A stretch of DNA of 47,558 bases from Paracoccaceae bacterium (GTDB lineage: Bacteria > Pseudomonadota > Alphaproteobacteria > Rhodobacterales > Rhodobacteraceae): the NCBI GenBank assembly GCA_007116575.1, contig SKIF01000042.1, positions 1 to 47,558 of the forward strand, read 5' to 3'. The notes below the pieces were generated by a model. That model made no database searches and was not told the DNA's origin. It worked only from the letters and a program-made list of their open reading frames with translations. Shown one piece after another: positions 20,294-30,910 of this stretch. Both the position numbers and the translations under genes were made by a program. How positions within the stretch are numbered: position 1 is the first letter of the stretch; every line of letters starts with the position of its first letter.

Positions 20294-20599
20294 ATGGTTG
20301 GACTGGAACATTACCTGACAGTGGCGGCGGCCCTGTTCGTGATAGGCATTTTCGGGATATTCCTGAACCGCAAGAACATCATCATCATTCTGATGTCGAT
20401 CGAGTTGATGCTGCTTTCGGTCAATATCAACCTTGTGGCCTTTTCCAGCTTCCTGAACGATCTGGTGGGCCAGGTCTTTACCATGTTCGTGCTGACCGTG
20501 GCCGCCGCAGAGGCCGCGATCGGTCTGGCCATTCTGGTCTGTTTCTTCCGCAACCGGGGCACCATTGATGTCGAAGACGTCAATGTGATGAAAGGCTGA
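20294..20599 (+). CDS. nuoK: NADH-quinone oxidoreductase subunit K
   Basis: A 101-residue, ND4L-type subunit with three membrane helices. The helix-2 glutamate important for proton transfer is in [18 protein letters not shown], and the helix-3 one in [17 protein letters not shown]. The length is exactly that of the family. AGGGAACCGGA precedes the ATG. Sixty-four bases separate it from nuoJ, and four from nuoL. Confidence 0.96.
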   Translation: MVGLEHYLTVAAALFVIGIFGIFLNRKNIIIILMSIELMLLSVNINLVAFSSFLNDLVGQVFTMFVLTVAAAEAAIGLAILVCFFRNRGTIDVEDVNVMKG

Positions 20600-20603
20600 G
20601 GCG

Positions 20604-22568
20604 ATGGCGACGATTGTTCTTCTGGCCCCGCTCATCGGCGCGATTATCGCGGGTTTGTTCTGGCGCGTGATCGGCGAAAAACCGGCGCAGGTGGTGGCGA
20701 CGGGGCTTCTGTTCCTCTCGGCACTGCTGTCCTGGGTGATCTTCCTGACCCATGACGGCACAGTGCAACAGATCACGCTGATGCGCTGGATAGATTCAGG
20801 CACGCTGGTCGGTGACTGGGCGATCCGGCTTGACCGGCTGACAGCGGTGATGCTGATCGTGATCACCACGGTCTCGGCGCTCGTTCACCTGTATTCCTTC
20901 GGCTACATGGCGCATGACGACAATTTCAACGAGGGCGAGAGCTACCGCCCGCGCTTCTTCGCCTATCTGTCGCTCTTTACCTTTGCCATGCTGATGCTGG
21001 TGACTGCCGACAATCTCGTGCAGCTCTTCTTCGGCTGGGAGGGCGTGGGACTGGCCTCCTACTTGCTGATCGGTTTCTATTTCCGCAAGCAATCGGCGGG
21101 CGCGGCTGCGATGAAGGCATTCATCGTCAACCGGGTCGGCGATATGGGGCTGATCCTGGCGCTGATGGTGATCTATTTTCTGGTCGACTCGATCCAGTAT
21201 GACGACCTGTTCGCGGCGGCACCGATGTTGGCCGAGACCACGGTCCGCTTCCTCTGGACCGACTGGAACGCCGCCAATCTGATTGCCTTCCTCTTGTTCG
21301 TGGGCGCGATGGGCAAATCGGCGCAGTTGTTCCTGCACACATGGTTGCCCGACGCAATGGAAGGCCCGACGCCGGTCTCGGCGCTGATCCACGCGGCAAC
21401 CATGGTCACGGCGGGCGTCTTCCTTGTTGCGCGCATGTCGCCCTTGATGGAATACACGCCCGATGTGATGACTTTCGTCGTCTTCATCGGTGCCATGACC
21501 GCATTCTTTGCTGCGACCGTGGGTCTGGTGCAGAACGATATCAAGCGCGTGATCGCCTATTCGACCTGCTCGCAGCTTGGCTTCATGTTCGTGGCCGCTG
21601 GTGTGGGGGTCTATTCGGTCGCCATGTTCCATCTGCTGACGCACGCCTTTTTCAAGGCCATGCTCTTTCTTGGCGCGGGGTCGGTCATTCACGGGATGCA
21701 CCATGAACAGGACATGCGGAACTATGGCGGGCTGAAGGACAAACTTCCCTATACCTTCTGGGCCATGCTGATCGGTACGCTGGCGATTACCGGGGTGGGT
21801 ATCCCGCTGACGATGATCGGCTTTGCAGGGTTTGTTTCCAAGGATGCGATCATCGAGTCGGTCTATGCCTCGGGAACCGGATACGCCTTCTGGATCCTCG
21901 TTATTGCTGCGCTGATGACCAGTTTCTACAGCTGGCGGCTGATGTTCCTGACCTTCTGGGGCGAGGCGCGGGGCGACAAGCACACGCATGAACATGCCCA
22001 TGAAAGCCCGCAGAGCATGTTGATTCCGCTTGGCGTGTTGGCCGTGGGCTCGGTGCTGGCGGGCATGGTCTGGTATGGGCCGTTCTTCGGCTCGACCGAA
22101 CAGGTTGCCGAATGGTTCGGTCCCGCAATCTATATGGCCGAGGGCAACAACCTGATCACCGAGGCGCATTATGTGCCGAACTGGGTCAAGGTCTCGCCCT
22201 TCATCGCCATGCTGATCGGGCTGGGGCTGGCCTGGATGTTCTACATCCGCGACACCTCGCTGCCGAAGCGGCTGGCCGAGACCTTCCCCGGGGCGTATCA
22301 GTTCCTGCTCAACAAGTGGTATTTCGACGAGATTTTCGATTTCCTCTTCGTGCGCCCTGCCATGTTCCTTGGCCGGTTCCTGTGGAAGCGCGGCGATGGC
22401 TCGGTAATTGACGGTGGCATCAACGGGCTGGCCATGGGGATCATCCCGTTCTTCACCCGCATCGCCGGACGCGCGCAGTCGGGCTTCATCTATCACTATG
22501 CCTTTGCCATGGTTCTGGGGATTGTCTTGATCGTCACCTTCGTTTCGCTGGCCGGAGGGTCCAACTGA
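20604..22568 (+). CDS. nuoL: NADH-quinone oxidoreductase subunit L
   Basis: A 654-residue antiporter-like subunit at the distal end of the membrane arm, with the expected 14-16 helices. The essential glutamate sits in [23 protein letters not shown]. The lysine-bearing discontinuous helix follows in [40 protein letters not shown]. The C-terminal part carries the long lateral helix characteristic of NuoL, including [19 protein letters not shown]. The last A of its stop codon is the first base of the nuoM ATG (TGATG). Confidence 0.97.
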   Translation: MATIVLLAPLIGAIIAGLFWRVIGEKPAQVVATGLLFLSALLSWVIFLTHDGTVQQITLMRWIDSGTLVGDWAIRLDRLTAVMLIVITTVSALVHLYSFGYMAHDDNFNEGESYRPRFFAYLSLFTFAMLMLVTADNLVQLFFGWEGVGLASYLLIGFYFRKQSAGAAAMKAFIVNRVGDMGLILALMVIYFLVDSIQYDDLFAAAPMLAETTVRFLWTDWNAANLIAFLLFVGAMGKSAQLFLHTWLPDAMEGPTPVSALIHAATMVTAGVFLVARMSPLMEYTPDVMTFVVFIGAMTAFFAATVGLVQNDIKRVIAYSTCSQLGFMFVAAGVGVYSVAMFHLLTHAFFKAMLFLGAGSVIHGMHHEQDMRNYGGLKDKLPYTFWAMLIGTLAITGVGIPLTMIGFAGFVSKDAIIESVYASGTGYAFWILVIAALMTSFYSWRLMFLTFWGEARGDKHTHEHAHESPQSMLIPLGVLAVGSVLAGMVWYGPFFGSTEQVAEWFGPAIYMAEGNNLITEAHYVPNWVKVSPFIAMLIGLGLAWMFYIRDTSLPKRLAETFPGAYQFLLNKWYFDEIFDFLFVRPAMFLGRFLWKRGDGSVIDGGINGLAMGIIPFFTRIAGRAQSGFIYHYAFAMVLGIVLIVTFVSLAGGSN

Positions 22569-24109
22569 TGCTGAACCTTCTGTCCATCATCACCTTCACC
22601 CCGGCCATTGCTGCGTTGATCCTGGCGATTTTCCTGCGCGGCGAGGACGAGGCCGCGCAGGCGAATGCGAAATGGGTGGCGCTGGTGGCCACTCTGGCGA
22701 CCTTTGCCGCCTCGCTGATCCTGCTTGCCGGGTTCGACCCGCAGGACACGGGCTTTCAGTTCGTCGAGGAACATGACTGGATCATGGGCTTCAGCTACAA
22801 GATGGGGGTGGATGGCATCTCGATCCTGTTCGTGATGCTCACGACCGCGCTGATGCCGATCACGATCGGGGCCTGCTGGAACGTCACCCACCGGGTCAAG
22901 GACTACATGATCGCCTTTCTGGTGCTGGAGACGCTGATGATCGGCGTCTTCACCGCGCTCGATCTGGTGCTGTTCTACCTGTTCTTCGAGGCGGGCCTGA
23001 TCCCGATGTTCCTGATCATCGGGATCTGGGGCGGCAAGGACCGCATCTATGCGGCGTTCAAGTTCTTCCTCTACACCTTCCTCGGCTCGGTGCTGATGCT
23101 GGTCGCGATGATCGCGATGTATGTCGATGCCGGGACGACGGATATCCCGACGCTGCTCGCGCATCAGTTCAGCACCGAAACGATCAGCCTCGCAGGCTGG
23201 CAGATCATCGGAGGGATGCAGACGCTTCTGTTCCTTGCCTTCTTCGCCAGCTTCGCGGTCAAGATGCCGATGTGGCCGGTGCATACCTGGCTGCCCGATG
23301 CCCACGTTCAGGCCCCGACCGCTGGCTCGGTCATTCTGGCGGCGGTGCTGTTGAAAATGGGCGGCTACGGCTTCCTGCGCTTCTCGCTGCCGATGTTCCC
23401 GGTGGCCAGCGACATCTTCGCGCCGCTGGTCTTGTGGCTCTCGGCCATTGCCATCGTCTACACCTCGCTGGTGGCGCTGATGCAGGAGGACATGAAGAAG
23501 CTCATCGCCTATTCCTCGGTTGCGCATATGGGCTTTGTCACCATGGGCATCTTCGCCGCCAACCAGCAGGGGCTGGATGGCGCGATCTTCCAGATGATCA
23601 GCCACGGCTTCATCTCGGGCGCGCTCTTCCTTGCGGTCGGCGTGATCTATGACCGGATGCACACGCGCGAGATCATAGCCTATGGCGGGCTGATCAACCG
23701 GATGCCGGTCTATGCGGCGGTGTTCCTGCTCTTCACCATGGCCAATGTCGGCCTGCCGGGCACATCGGGGTTCGTCGGCGAGTTCCTGACCTTCCTCGGC
23801 GTGTTCCAGGTCAACACATGGGTCGCGCTCTTTGCCGCGACCGGCGTGATCCTGTCGGCAGCCTATGCGCTGTGGCTGTTCCGCCGGGTGGTGATGGGCG
23901 AGTTGATCAAGGCATCGTTGAAATCCATCAAGGATATGGACCGGCGCGAAAAGCTGCTGATGGCCCCGCTTGTGGTAATGACGCTTCTGCTTGGGGTCTA
24001 CCCGGCCCTTGTCACCGATATCATCGGCCCCTCGGTCGCCGCACTGGTCGACGGGCACGCGCTGGCGTTGCAGGCCCATGAGGCCGCGTCCCAGATGGCA
24101 CAGAACTGA
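22568..24109 (+). CDS. nuoM: NADH-quinone oxidoreductase subunit M
   Basis: A 513-residue, ND4-type antiporter-like subunit with about 14 helices. Conserved parts are the glutamate in [22 protein letters not shown] and the region [58 protein letters not shown] carries one of the proton-path lysines. It overlaps nuoL by one base, is followed by nuoN after 11 bases, and is full length. Confidence 0.97.
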   Translation: MLNLLSIITFTPAIAALILAIFLRGEDEAAQANAKWVALVATLATFAASLILLAGFDPQDTGFQFVEEHDWIMGFSYKMGVDGISILFVMLTTALMPITIGACWNVTHRVKDYMIAFLVLETLMIGVFTALDLVLFYLFFEAGLIPMFLIIGIWGGKDRIYAAFKFFLYTFLGSVLMLVAMIAMYVDAGTTDIPTLLAHQFSTETISLAGWQIIGGMQTLLFLAFFASFAVKMPMWPVHTWLPDAHVQAPTAGSVILAAVLLKMGGYGFLRFSLPMFPVASDIFAPLVLWLSAIAIVYTSLVALMQEDMKKLIAYSSVAHMGFVTMGIFAANQQGLDGAIFQMISHGFISGALFLAVGVIYDRMHTREIIAYGGLINRMPVYAAVFLLFTMANVGLPGTSGFVGEFLTFLGVFQVNTWVALFAATGVILSAAYALWLFRRVVMGELIKASLKSIKDMDRREKLLMAPLVVMTLLLGVYPALVTDIIGPSVAALVDGHALALQAHEAASQMAQN

Positions 24110-24120
24110 AAGGTCCCGCG

Positions 24121-25560
24121 ATGATCGCTGCAGATCTCTATACGGCGCTTCCCGAGATTATCCTCGCGCTCTTTGCCATGGCGGCCCTGATGGTCGGTGT
24201 CTATGGCGGCAAGGACAAGCTGGCCGAACCGATCCTCTGGGCAACGGCGGGGCTGATGGTGCTGCTCGCGCTCTTTGTCGGCTCCAAGGGGCTCGAGACG
24301 CGCGACGCGTTCAACGGCATGTATCTCTCGGATGCCTTCTCGCATTTCTCCAAGATGGTGATCCTGATCTCGGCAGCCGTCGTGATGATCATGGGGCAGG
24401 GCTATATGGCCGCGCGAGGGCTGTTGAAATTCGAATACCCCATCCTGATCGCGCTTTCGGTCGTGGGCATGATGCTGATGGTGTCTTCGGGCGACCTGAT
24501 TGCTCTCTATATGGGGCTCGAGCTGCAATCGCTGGCGCTTTACGTCGTGGCCACCATGAACCGCGATTCCACGCGCTCGACGGAAGCGGGGCTGAAATAC
24601 TTCATCCTCGGCGCGCTGGCCTCGGGCCTGCTGCTTTATGGCGCGTCGCTGACCTATGGCTATGCCGGCACGACGCTCTTTGCAGGCATCATCTCGACCA
24701 TCTCAGAAGACGGCATGTCGCTCGGTCTGATGATGGGGCTGGCCTTCATGCTGGCCGGGCTGGCGTTCAAGGTCTCGGCGGTGCCGTTCCACATGTGGAC
24801 GCCCGATGTCTATGAAGGCGCGCCCACGCCCGTCACCGCCTTCTTCGCCACCGCGCCGAAAGTGGCCGCGATGGCGCTGATCGCGCGCGTGGTGCATGAC
24901 GCCTTTGGCGTGGTGCCGGGCGACTGGTCGCAGATCATCGCCTTTCTCGCTGTGGCCTCGATGTTTGTCGGCGCCATCGCTGCCATCGGGCAGCGCGACA
25001 TCAAGCGGCTGATGGCCTATTCCTCGATCTCGCATATGGGCTTTGCGCTGGTGGGTCTGGCAGCGGGCACGGCGCAGGGCGTGCAGGGGATGCTGGTCTA
25101 TATGGCGATTTACGTCACGATGAATATCGGTGTCTTTGCGTTCATCCTGACCATGTCGCGCGATGGCAACCCCGTCACTGATATCGGCAGCCTGCGCCAG
25201 TATTCCAAGGCCGAACCGCTGCGCGCGCTCGCTCTTCTGGTGCTGATGTTCAGCCTTGCGGGCGTACCGCCGCTGGTTGGCTTCTTCGGCAAGTTCTATG
25301 TGCTCTGGGCCGCGGTTCAGGCCGGGCTGACATGGCTGGCGGTTGCGGGTGTGATCGCCTCGGTAATCGGGGCGTTCTATTACCTGCGCATCGTTTATTA
25401 CATGTATTTCGGCGATGAGGTCGAACCGCTGGATCGCGTGGCAGCGCCCGTGCAGGCCACGCTGCTGGTGGCCTCGGCGGCGATCATGGTGCTGGGCGTG
25501 ATCAACCTCTTCGGGGTTGAGGGGCTGGCGGCACTGGCGGCAGACGCTCTTGTCAACTGA
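24121..25560 (+). CDS. nuoN: NADH-quinone oxidoreductase subunit N
   Basis: A 479-residue, ND2-type antiporter-like subunit and the last nuo gene. Conserved features are [19 protein letters not shown] with its glutamate, [48 protein letters not shown] and [17 protein letters not shown]. The 14-helix hydrophobic pattern is intact. The birA coding frame starts inside its last codons in another frame, so translation of the two is probably coupled. Confidence 0.97.
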   Translation: MIAADLYTALPEIILALFAMAALMVGVYGGKDKLAEPILWATAGLMVLLALFVGSKGLETRDAFNGMYLSDAFSHFSKMVILISAAVVMIMGQGYMAARGLLKFEYPILIALSVVGMMLMVSSGDLIALYMGLELQSLALYVVATMNRDSTRSTEAGLKYFILGALASGLLLYGASLTYGYAGTTLFAGIISTISEDGMSLGLMMGLAFMLAGLAFKVSAVPFHMWTPDVYEGAPTPVTAFFATAPKVAAMALIARVVHDAFGVVPGDWSQIIAFLAVASMFVGAIAAIGQRDIKRLMAYSSISHMGFALVGLAAGTAQGVQGMLVYMAIYVTMNIGVFAFILTMSRDGNPVTDIGSLRQYSKAEPLRALALLVLMFSLAGVPPLVGFFGKFYVLWAAVQAGLTWLAVAGVIASVIGAFYYLRIVYYMYFGDEVEPLDRVAAPVQATLLVASAAIMVLGVINLFGVEGLAALAADALVN

Positions 25561-26296
25561 GTGGCCTGCGGGCGTCGGGCGGGTGATCCTGCCCGAGATC
25601 GACAGCACCAATGCCGAGGCGCAGCGCCGTGCGCCTGCGATACGCGGTCCGGAATGGATTCTGGCGCTGCGTCAGGTGCAGGGGCGCGGGCGGCGCGGGC
25701 GGGCATGGCACGACCCGGCAGGCAATTTCGCCGCAACCTATCTCTGCCGCCCCGACGGCGCGCCCGAAGCGCTTGCGCTGCGCTCCTTCGTGGCTGCGCT
25801 CGCGCTGCATGAGGCGCTGGTCGTTTCCACCGGGCGGCCCGAGGGGCTTGCGCTGAAATGGCCCAATGATGTGCTGCTCAATGGCGGCAAGCTGGCGGGC
25901 ATCCTGCTCGAAAGCCTCGGGCAGGGGGGCGGGGTCAGCTATCTTGCCATCGGTATCGGGGTGAACCTGCGCGCGGCCCCCGCGGCAGAGCCGGGGGCTG
26001 TGCCCCCGGTCAGCCTGATGGCCGAGACCGGCTGCGCCATCGCGCCCGAGGAATTTCTCGACCTGCTCGCGCCTGCCTATGCGCGCTGGGAGTCGCAGCT
26101 TGTGACCTACGGTTTCGGGCCGATCCGCACCGCCTGGCTGGACCGCGCGGCGCGTCTGGGCGCGCAGATCACCGCGCGCATGGCAGCCGGGGAACAGACC
26201 GGCACATTCGAGGGGATCGACGCGTCCGGCGCACTGCTGCTGCGCACCAGTGCGGGGCGGGTCGCGATTCCGGCAGCCGAGGTGTATTTTTCCTGA
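25550..26296 (+). CDS. birA: Biotin--[acetyl-CoA-carboxylase] ligase, no DNA-binding domain
   Basis: About 248 residues of the BirA/LplA catalytic fold. It uses ATP to make biotinyl-AMP and transfers biotin to a carrier lysine, here including that of MccA. The motifs are [22 protein letters not shown] (biotin/AMP loop), [21 protein letters not shown] with the key lysine, and [11 protein letters not shown]. It has no N-terminal winged helix, so it is a group I ligase without repressor function. No ATG is available. TTG at 25550 gives [20 protein letters not shown], fitting the family and overlapping nuoN by 11 bases. A second in-frame TTG at 25517 is less likely. Confidence 0.92.
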   Translation: MSTEWPAGVGRVILPEIDSTNAEAQRRAPAIRGPEWILALRQVQGRGRRGRAWHDPAGNFAATYLCRPDGAPEALALRSFVAALALHEALVVSTGRPEGLALKWPNDVLLNGGKLAGILLESLGQGGGVSYLAIGIGVNLRAAPAAEPGAVPPVSLMAETGCAIAPEEFLDLLAPAYARWESQLVTYGFGPIRTAWLDRAARLGAQITARMAAGEQTGTFEGIDASGALLLRTSAGRVAIPAAEVYFS

Positions 26297-26320
26297 TCAG
26301 CAGGAGGGAGGGCAGCGGCC

Positions 26321-27109
26321 ATGCTTCTGACCATTGATTGCGGCAATACCAATACTGTTTTCGCGATCTGGGACGGTACCCAGTTTGTCGCCACCTGGCG
26401 CACCTCGACCGAGGTGACGCGCACGGCGGATCAGTATTTCGTCTGGCTCAATTCGCTGATGAACCTCACGGGTATCTATGCCGATATCACTGATGTGGTG
26501 ATCTCGTCGACCGTGCCGCGCGTGGTGTTCAATTTGCGCGTTCTGTGTGACCGCTATTTTCATACGCGCCCGCTGGTGGTGGGCAAGCCCGAGTGTCTGC
26601 TGCCGGTGCCCCCGCGTGTGGAAGAGGGCGTGCGCCCCGGTCCCGACCGGCTGGCCAATGCCGCCAGCGCCCATGACCGCCATGGCGGCAATGTGGTGGT
26701 GGTGGATTTCGGCACGGCGACGAATTTCGACGTGGTGGCCGAGGACGGTGCCTATGTTGGCGGGGTCATCGCGCCGGGGGTGAACCTGTCACTGCAGGCG
26801 CTGCACCAGGGTGCGGCGGCGCTGCCGCATGTCGACATCACCCAGCCCGAACGCGTGATCGGCACCAATACGGTTGCCTGCATCCAGTCGGGCGTGTTCT
26901 GGGGCTATACCGGGCTCGTCGAGGGGATCACGGCGCGGATCAAGCGCGAATATGGCCACCCGATGACCGTGATCGGCACGGGCGGGCTCGCCCCGCTCTT
27001 TGCGCAGGCCCAGAACCTGTTTGACTCGGTCGAGGATGATCTGACATTGCATGGTCTTCGCGTGATCCACGACTATAACAAGGCTAACAGTATCAAGGAG
27101 CAGGCATGA
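26321..27109 (+). CDS. coaX: Type III pantothenate kinase
   Basis: A 262-residue ASKHA-fold kinase that phosphorylates pantothenate, the first step of coenzyme A synthesis. The phosphate-1 motif is LTIDCGNTNTVFAIWDG at residues 2-18. The pantothenate-binding block is RPGPDRLANAASAH. The catalytic VVVDFGTATNFDVV is followed by GGVIAPGVNLSLQALHQGAAALP, and the adenosine loop is GTGGLAPLFA. It starts 24 bases after birA behind AGGAGGGAG, and its stop overlaps rnj (ATGA). The type III enzyme is not inhibited by CoA, as known for the family. Confidence 0.95.
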   Translation: MLLTIDCGNTNTVFAIWDGTQFVATWRTSTEVTRTADQYFVWLNSLMNLTGIYADITDVVISSTVPRVVFNLRVLCDRYFHTRPLVVGKPECLLPVPPRVEEGVRPGPDRLANAASAHDRHGGNVVVVDFGTATNFDVVAEDGAYVGGVIAPGVNLSLQALHQGAAALPHVDITQPERVIGTNTVACIQSGVFWGYTGLVEGITARIKREYGHPMTVIGTGGLAPLFAQAQNLFDSVEDDLTLHGLRVIHDYNKANSIKEQA

Positions 27110-28779
27110 GCAAGGACCGGCTGATCTATCTTCCTCTGGGCGGCGCGGGCGAAGTGGGCATGAATGCCTATGTCTTCGGCTATGGGCCGAAAGGACGCGA
27201 GCGGCTGATCCTCGTTGATCTGGGCGTGACCTTTCCCGACATGGAGTCCACGCCCGGTGTCGACCTGATCATGCCCGACCTGCGTTGGCTGGAAGAACGC
27301 CGCGACCGGCTCGAGGCGATCCTGATCACACATGCGCATGAAGACCATGTCGGTGCCCTGGGTCAGATGTGGGACCGGCTGCGCGCGCCGGTTTACGCGC
27401 GCGATTTCACCGCGCGCATCGCGCGGCTGAAGATGCAGGATGCAGGCCAGGACCCAGACAAGGTGATCACGGTCGAGAAGGCCCCCGAGGCGCTGGATCT
27501 GGGCCCCTTCCGGGTGCAGTTCTTCCCCGTCGCGCATTCGCTGCCCGAAGCGTCGGGGCTGATCATCGACACGCCTGCGGGCCGCGTGGTGCATACGGGC
27601 GATTTCAAATCCGACCCGACACCGGGGGTGGGCGAGCCGCATGACACCGAGCTTCTGGCAGAGATCGGCAAGTCCGGGGTCAAGGTGCTGCTGTGTGACA
27701 GCACCAATGTCATGAACCCTGCGCCGGGACGCTCCGAGGCGACGCTGGTCGAGCCGATCACGGAGTTGATGCGCAGCGCCAGGGGCATGGTGGTGGCGAC
27801 GACATTCGCATCAAATGTGGCGCGGCTCAAGACCCTGGCCATCGCCGCGCAGGAAGCCGGGCGATCGGTCTGTGTGATGGGGCGCGCCATGCTGCGCATG
27901 ATCCAGGTCTCGACCGAAGCGGGGATTCTGACCGACTTCCCGCCCACGATCAGCCCGGACGCCGCCAAGGACATCCCGCGCGAGAACCTGCTCTTGATCG
28001 TGACAGGCAGCCAGGGTGAGCGGCGCGCGGCCTCGGCGCAACTGGCGCGGGGCAGTTTCATGGGGATGCAGATGAAGGAGGGCGACACTTTCCTGTTCTC
28101 TTCGATGACCATTCCGGGCAATGAGCGCGAAGTCAGGCGCGTCGTCAACGGGCTCTCGGCGATGGGGGTCGATGTGCTCGACAATTCGGGCCGGCTCTAT
28201 CACGTCTCGGGCCATGCCAATCGCCCCGATCTGGAAGAGATGCAGGATCTGATGAACCCGGCGGTGATGATCCCGATGCATGGTGAACACCGGATGCTGC
28301 GCGAACATGCGAAACTCGCGCTGGCGGCGGGCCGCCGTGCCATGGTGGTGCCCAATGGTTCCGTCTGCGACCTGACCGATGATGCGCCCGCGCTGGTTGA
28401 CGAGGTCGAGACCGGCCGCGTCTATCTGGACGGCTCGCGCCTGATCGGGGCCATGGACGGGGTGGTGCGCGACCGCATTCGCATGGCGATCGGCGGGCAT
28501 GTCTTCGTCACGCTGATCCTCGACGAGGAAAACGAGATGCTCGGCGCGCCCTGGGCCGAGATTGCGGGGCTGCGCCCCGAAGCGCGCGGCGGCGAGGCGC
28601 TCAATGAGGTGATCGAGGCCGAGCTGGAAGAGTTCCTGAGCCGCGCCGGTCACAAGGTGCTGGCCGATGACGACCGGCTCAATGACGGGCTGCGCCGTCT
28701 GGTGCGGCAGGTGGTGATGGAAGAGATCGGCAAGAAACCCGAGGTGACCATCGTCGTCAGCCGTCTGGTCGGGGACTGA
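27106..28779 (+). CDS. rnj: Ribonuclease J
   Basis: A 557-residue beta-CASP metallo-beta-lactamase nuclease that combines endonuclease and 5'-exonuclease activities in mRNA decay and rRNA maturation. The zinc motif HAHEDH lies at residues 76-81, with more metal ligands in FFPVAHSLPEASG and VVHTGDFKSDP. The beta-CASP domain holds LLIVTGSQGE and HVSGHAN, and MHGEHRML completes the site. The length is normal. It overlaps coaX by four bases and ends the long nuo-birA-coaX-rnj run. Placing an RNA decay enzyme behind complex I and cofactor genes is common in Rhodobacteraceae. Confidence 0.95.
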   Translation: MSKDRLIYLPLGGAGEVGMNAYVFGYGPKGRERLILVDLGVTFPDMESTPGVDLIMPDLRWLEERRDRLEAILITHAHEDHVGALGQMWDRLRAPVYARDFTARIARLKMQDAGQDPDKVITVEKAPEALDLGPFRVQFFPVAHSLPEASGLIIDTPAGRVVHTGDFKSDPTPGVGEPHDTELLAEIGKSGVKVLLCDSTNVMNPAPGRSEATLVEPITELMRSARGMVVATTFASNVARLKTLAIAAQEAGRSVCVMGRAMLRMIQVSTEAGILTDFPPTISPDAAKDIPRENLLLIVTGSQGERRAASAQLARGSFMGMQMKEGDTFLFSSMTIPGNEREVRRVVNGLSAMGVDVLDNSGRLYHVSGHANRPDLEEMQDLMNPAVMIPMHGEHRMLREHAKLALAAGRRAMVVPNGSVCDLTDDAPALVDEVETGRVYLDGSRLIGAMDGVVRDRIRMAIGGHVFVTLILDEENEMLGAPWAEIAGLRPEARGGEALNEVIEAELEEFLSRAGHKVLADDDRLNDGLRRLVRQVVMEEIGKKPEVTIVVSRLVGD

Positions 28780-28831
28780 CCGGGGCACCTGGTCTTTTCA
28801 AAAGGCGACCTGCGGTCAGGTTTATTTTGCA

Positions 28832-28898
28832 GGGGGGCTGCCGCCCCCACCAGCCGCGCAGCGGCTGGCCCCCCGCGAGTATTTTCTTGCAAGAAAAT
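28832..28898. terminator. Stacked hairpins between convergent rnj and kpsC
   Basis: Three symmetrical elements lie in 67 bases. They are GGGGGC (28833-28838) with GCCCCC (28843-28848); CCAGCCGC (28850-28857) with GCGGCTGG (28861-28868); and the perfect 18-base palindrome ATTTTCTTGCAAGAAAAT (28881-28898). The first G-run could alternatively pair with CCCCCC at 28869-28874 to enclose the second stem. The AT palindrome supplies a T-rich tract on both strands, so it can serve as a bidirectional terminator. GAGTATTTT (28877-28885) makes it a member of the repeat family at 4339 and 6466. Confidence 0.65.
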
Positions 28899-28907
28899 GC
28901 AGCAGGA

Positions 28908-30905
28908 TCAGCGCCAGAGCCAGGCCTGCGAGGCTAAAGCGCCTTGCAGTTTCGCCAGCAGGCGCAGCGTGGGAGCGCGCGGGAGTTGGCCCGCTTTGAT
29001 CCGGTCGAGCGCCACTTCGGGCGGGCAGGGCAGGTTGGAGACCGGGTCGTGATAGCGCGGATAGGCGATCAGTGCGGCATGGACGAAGGCGGCGAGCCCC
29101 GGTCGGGCCGTGCGGCGCGCAGGGACCGTCCCGAGATCTCGGGTCAGCCCCCATCCCGCATAGAAGGGCGCGCCGAAACAGGTGACCGGCACGCCGCGCA
29201 ACAGCGCCTCGAAGCCCAGTGTCGAGGTGATGGTCCAGACCTCCTGCACCTGCGAAAGCAGGCGGGCGGGGTCGGTGCGGGGCAGGACCATATCGGCATG
29301 GTGCAGGGCCTCGGCCTCCTCGATGGCGCCGGGGCGCAGCCCGGCCTCGACATCGGGGTGCGGCTTGTAGAGGATCACGGCCTCGGGGTTCAGGCGGCGG
29401 GTTTCGGCGAGCAGGGCGAGATTGGTGCGGATTTCGCCAGCGCCAAGCCGGATCGAGGCGTCATCCTCGACCTGCCCCGGCACGAGGATGCGGTGGCCCT
29501 GTGGCAGATCGGGCAGATTCCCCGCGAGGTTGTATTTGCTGAGCTTGCCTTCGGTGATCCTTCGGATCAGGGCACGGGAACGGGCCTCACCGCCCGTGGG
29601 GGGGGAGGCCGCAACCAAAGCCTCGAGCCGCGAGGGGCGGGATGGGTCGTAATACAGGCCCAGATCATCGGCCACCAACGAGAGCGGCGGGGTGAGTTCG
29701 GCGCCAAGCCCGCGCGAGCGCAGGAACCCGTCCTCGATGCGGATCGCGCGCCCTTCCGAGGGCGCGGGGGCGGTGCCCCAGACAAGACTGGGGCGGTCCG
29801 GGCGCGGGCTCTGCGCGAAGCGCAGCCGCTGCCAACGCCCGAAGAAGCGTTGCAGATGCGAGCGCTTCCAAAGCCGCATGTCGAGCGCGGTATAGCCGTG
29901 GCGGTCCTCGCGCCAGGCGCGGGTGAGGGACTCTAGATGCTCGAGCGCTTCCTCGAAGCGGCAGAGCCGGTCGTGGCAGGGGTCATACCAATGCGGATAA
30001 AGCAGCATGGCCCCGGCGAAAAGCTGCGCGCGGCTGAGGCGTCGGGTGCGGCGGGGATGCGGGGTCAGATCCTCGGTCAGTCCCCATCCGGCATAGAAGG
30101 GCAGGCCGAAGACGCGCGGGCGATGGCCTGCGAAGATCGCCTCGAAGCCAAGCTGCGAAGAGACCGTATAGACCGCGACCGCGCCCTCGAGCAGGTCCCA
30201 GGGCGAGACTGGCGTGTCGAGCAGGGTGACATGCGCGCCCTCTGCGTCATCGGGGGTGAAATGGCCGCTACGATGCCCGTCGCGCGTCTCGGGATGGGTA
30301 CGAATGACGATCCGCGCGGCGGGAAAGTCTATCTGCGCCTGTACCAGCATCTCGCGGAACAAGTGGTCCGGCAGTGCACCATCGAGCCCGCCACGGGCGA
30401 GCGAGGCATCGCCGCGCACCTGATCGACGATCAGCACATAGCCCGGCTCGGGCAGGGCGAGATCGGGGTCATGGGCGCTGTATTTGCTCAGTCCCGCCGC
30501 CTTGAGCCGCGCCATGGCCTCGCGCGCACGCTGCAGCAGCGCATGGTCATCGAGCGGGTGAGTGGCGAGCAGGGTTTCGATATCGGAGGGGCGGGAAGGG
30601 TCGTAATGGATGCCTTGCTTTTCGATCAGCAATCCCAGTGTCGGCTCGCCTGCGCGACCGGGGAAAAGTGATCGCAGGAAGGCATCCTCGATGCGCAGAA
30701 GGTGCGCTCCGGTTCGACGTGCAACGGATTCGCCCCGGGCCGCACGGGGGGTGTGGCCCCAGACCGCGATGCGTCCCTCTGGCCCCGGCCAGCCCAGCTT
30801 GACCTTGTGCCCGGCCAGCGCCATGATCCGTCTGACCCGGCGTGCTTGTGCCCCCGGCCCCAGAAACCCGCCCGAATAAGCATGAACCAGGGTCGGGTCT
30901 GCCAT
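28908..30905 (-). CDS. kpsC: Capsular polysaccharide Kdo transferase, KpsC type
   Basis: A 665-residue protein made of two tandem homologous modules, as in KpsC. The first is at about residues 1-330 (SGGFLGPGAQARRVRRI, GLLIEKQGIHYDPSRPSDIE, GAVAVYTVSSQLGFEAIFAG). The second is at about 345-640 (RIEDGFLRSRGLGAEL, LGLYYDPSRPSRLEALV, VWTITSTLGFEALLRGVPVTCFGAPFYAGWGLT). The repeated DPSRPS and FEA-containing blocks show the duplication. KpsC enzymes add the beta-linked Kdo linker that joins ABC-exported capsule to lipid. The ATG lies five bases after the stop of the export lipoprotein gene. Capsule transporter genes (kpsM, kpsT, kpsE) are not in the window. Confidence 0.92.
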   Translation of the reverse strand: MADPTLVHAYSGGFLGPGAQARRVRRIMALAGHKVKLGWPGPEGRIAVWGHTPRAARGESVARRTGAHLLRIEDAFLRSLFPGRAGEPTLGLLIEKQGIHYDPSRPSDIETLLATHPLDDHALLQRAREAMARLKAAGLSKYSAHDPDLALPEPGYVLIVDQVRGDASLARGGLDGALPDHLFREMLVQAQIDFPAARIVIRTHPETRDGHRSGHFTPDDAEGAHVTLLDTPVSPWDLLEGAVAVYTVSSQLGFEAIFAGHRPRVFGLPFYAGWGLTEDLTPHPRRTRRLSRAQLFAGAMLLYPHWYDPCHDRLCRFEEALEHLESLTRAWREDRHGYTALDMRLWKRSHLQRFFGRWQRLRFAQSPRPDRPSLVWGTAPAPSEGRAIRIEDGFLRSRGLGAELTPPLSLVADDLGLYYDPSRPSRLEALVAASPPTGGEARSRALIRRITEGKLSKYNLAGNLPDLPQGHRILVPGQVEDDASIRLGAGEIRTNLALLAETRRLNPEAVILYKPHPDVEAGLRPGAIEEAEALHHADMVLPRTDPARLLSQVQEVWTITSTLGFEALLRGVPVTCFGAPFYAGWGLTRDLGTVPARRTARPGLAAFVHAALIAYPRYHDPVSNLPCPPEVALDRIKAGQLPRAPTLRLLAKLQGALASQAWLWR

Positions 30906-30910
30906 CCGCG

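Noticed and set aside
20796-24079. Two minus-strand frames over 500 codons opposite nuoL and nuoM
   Set aside because: They are complements of hydrophobic codons, giving Gln/His/Arg-rich translations. nuoL and nuoM are unambiguous.
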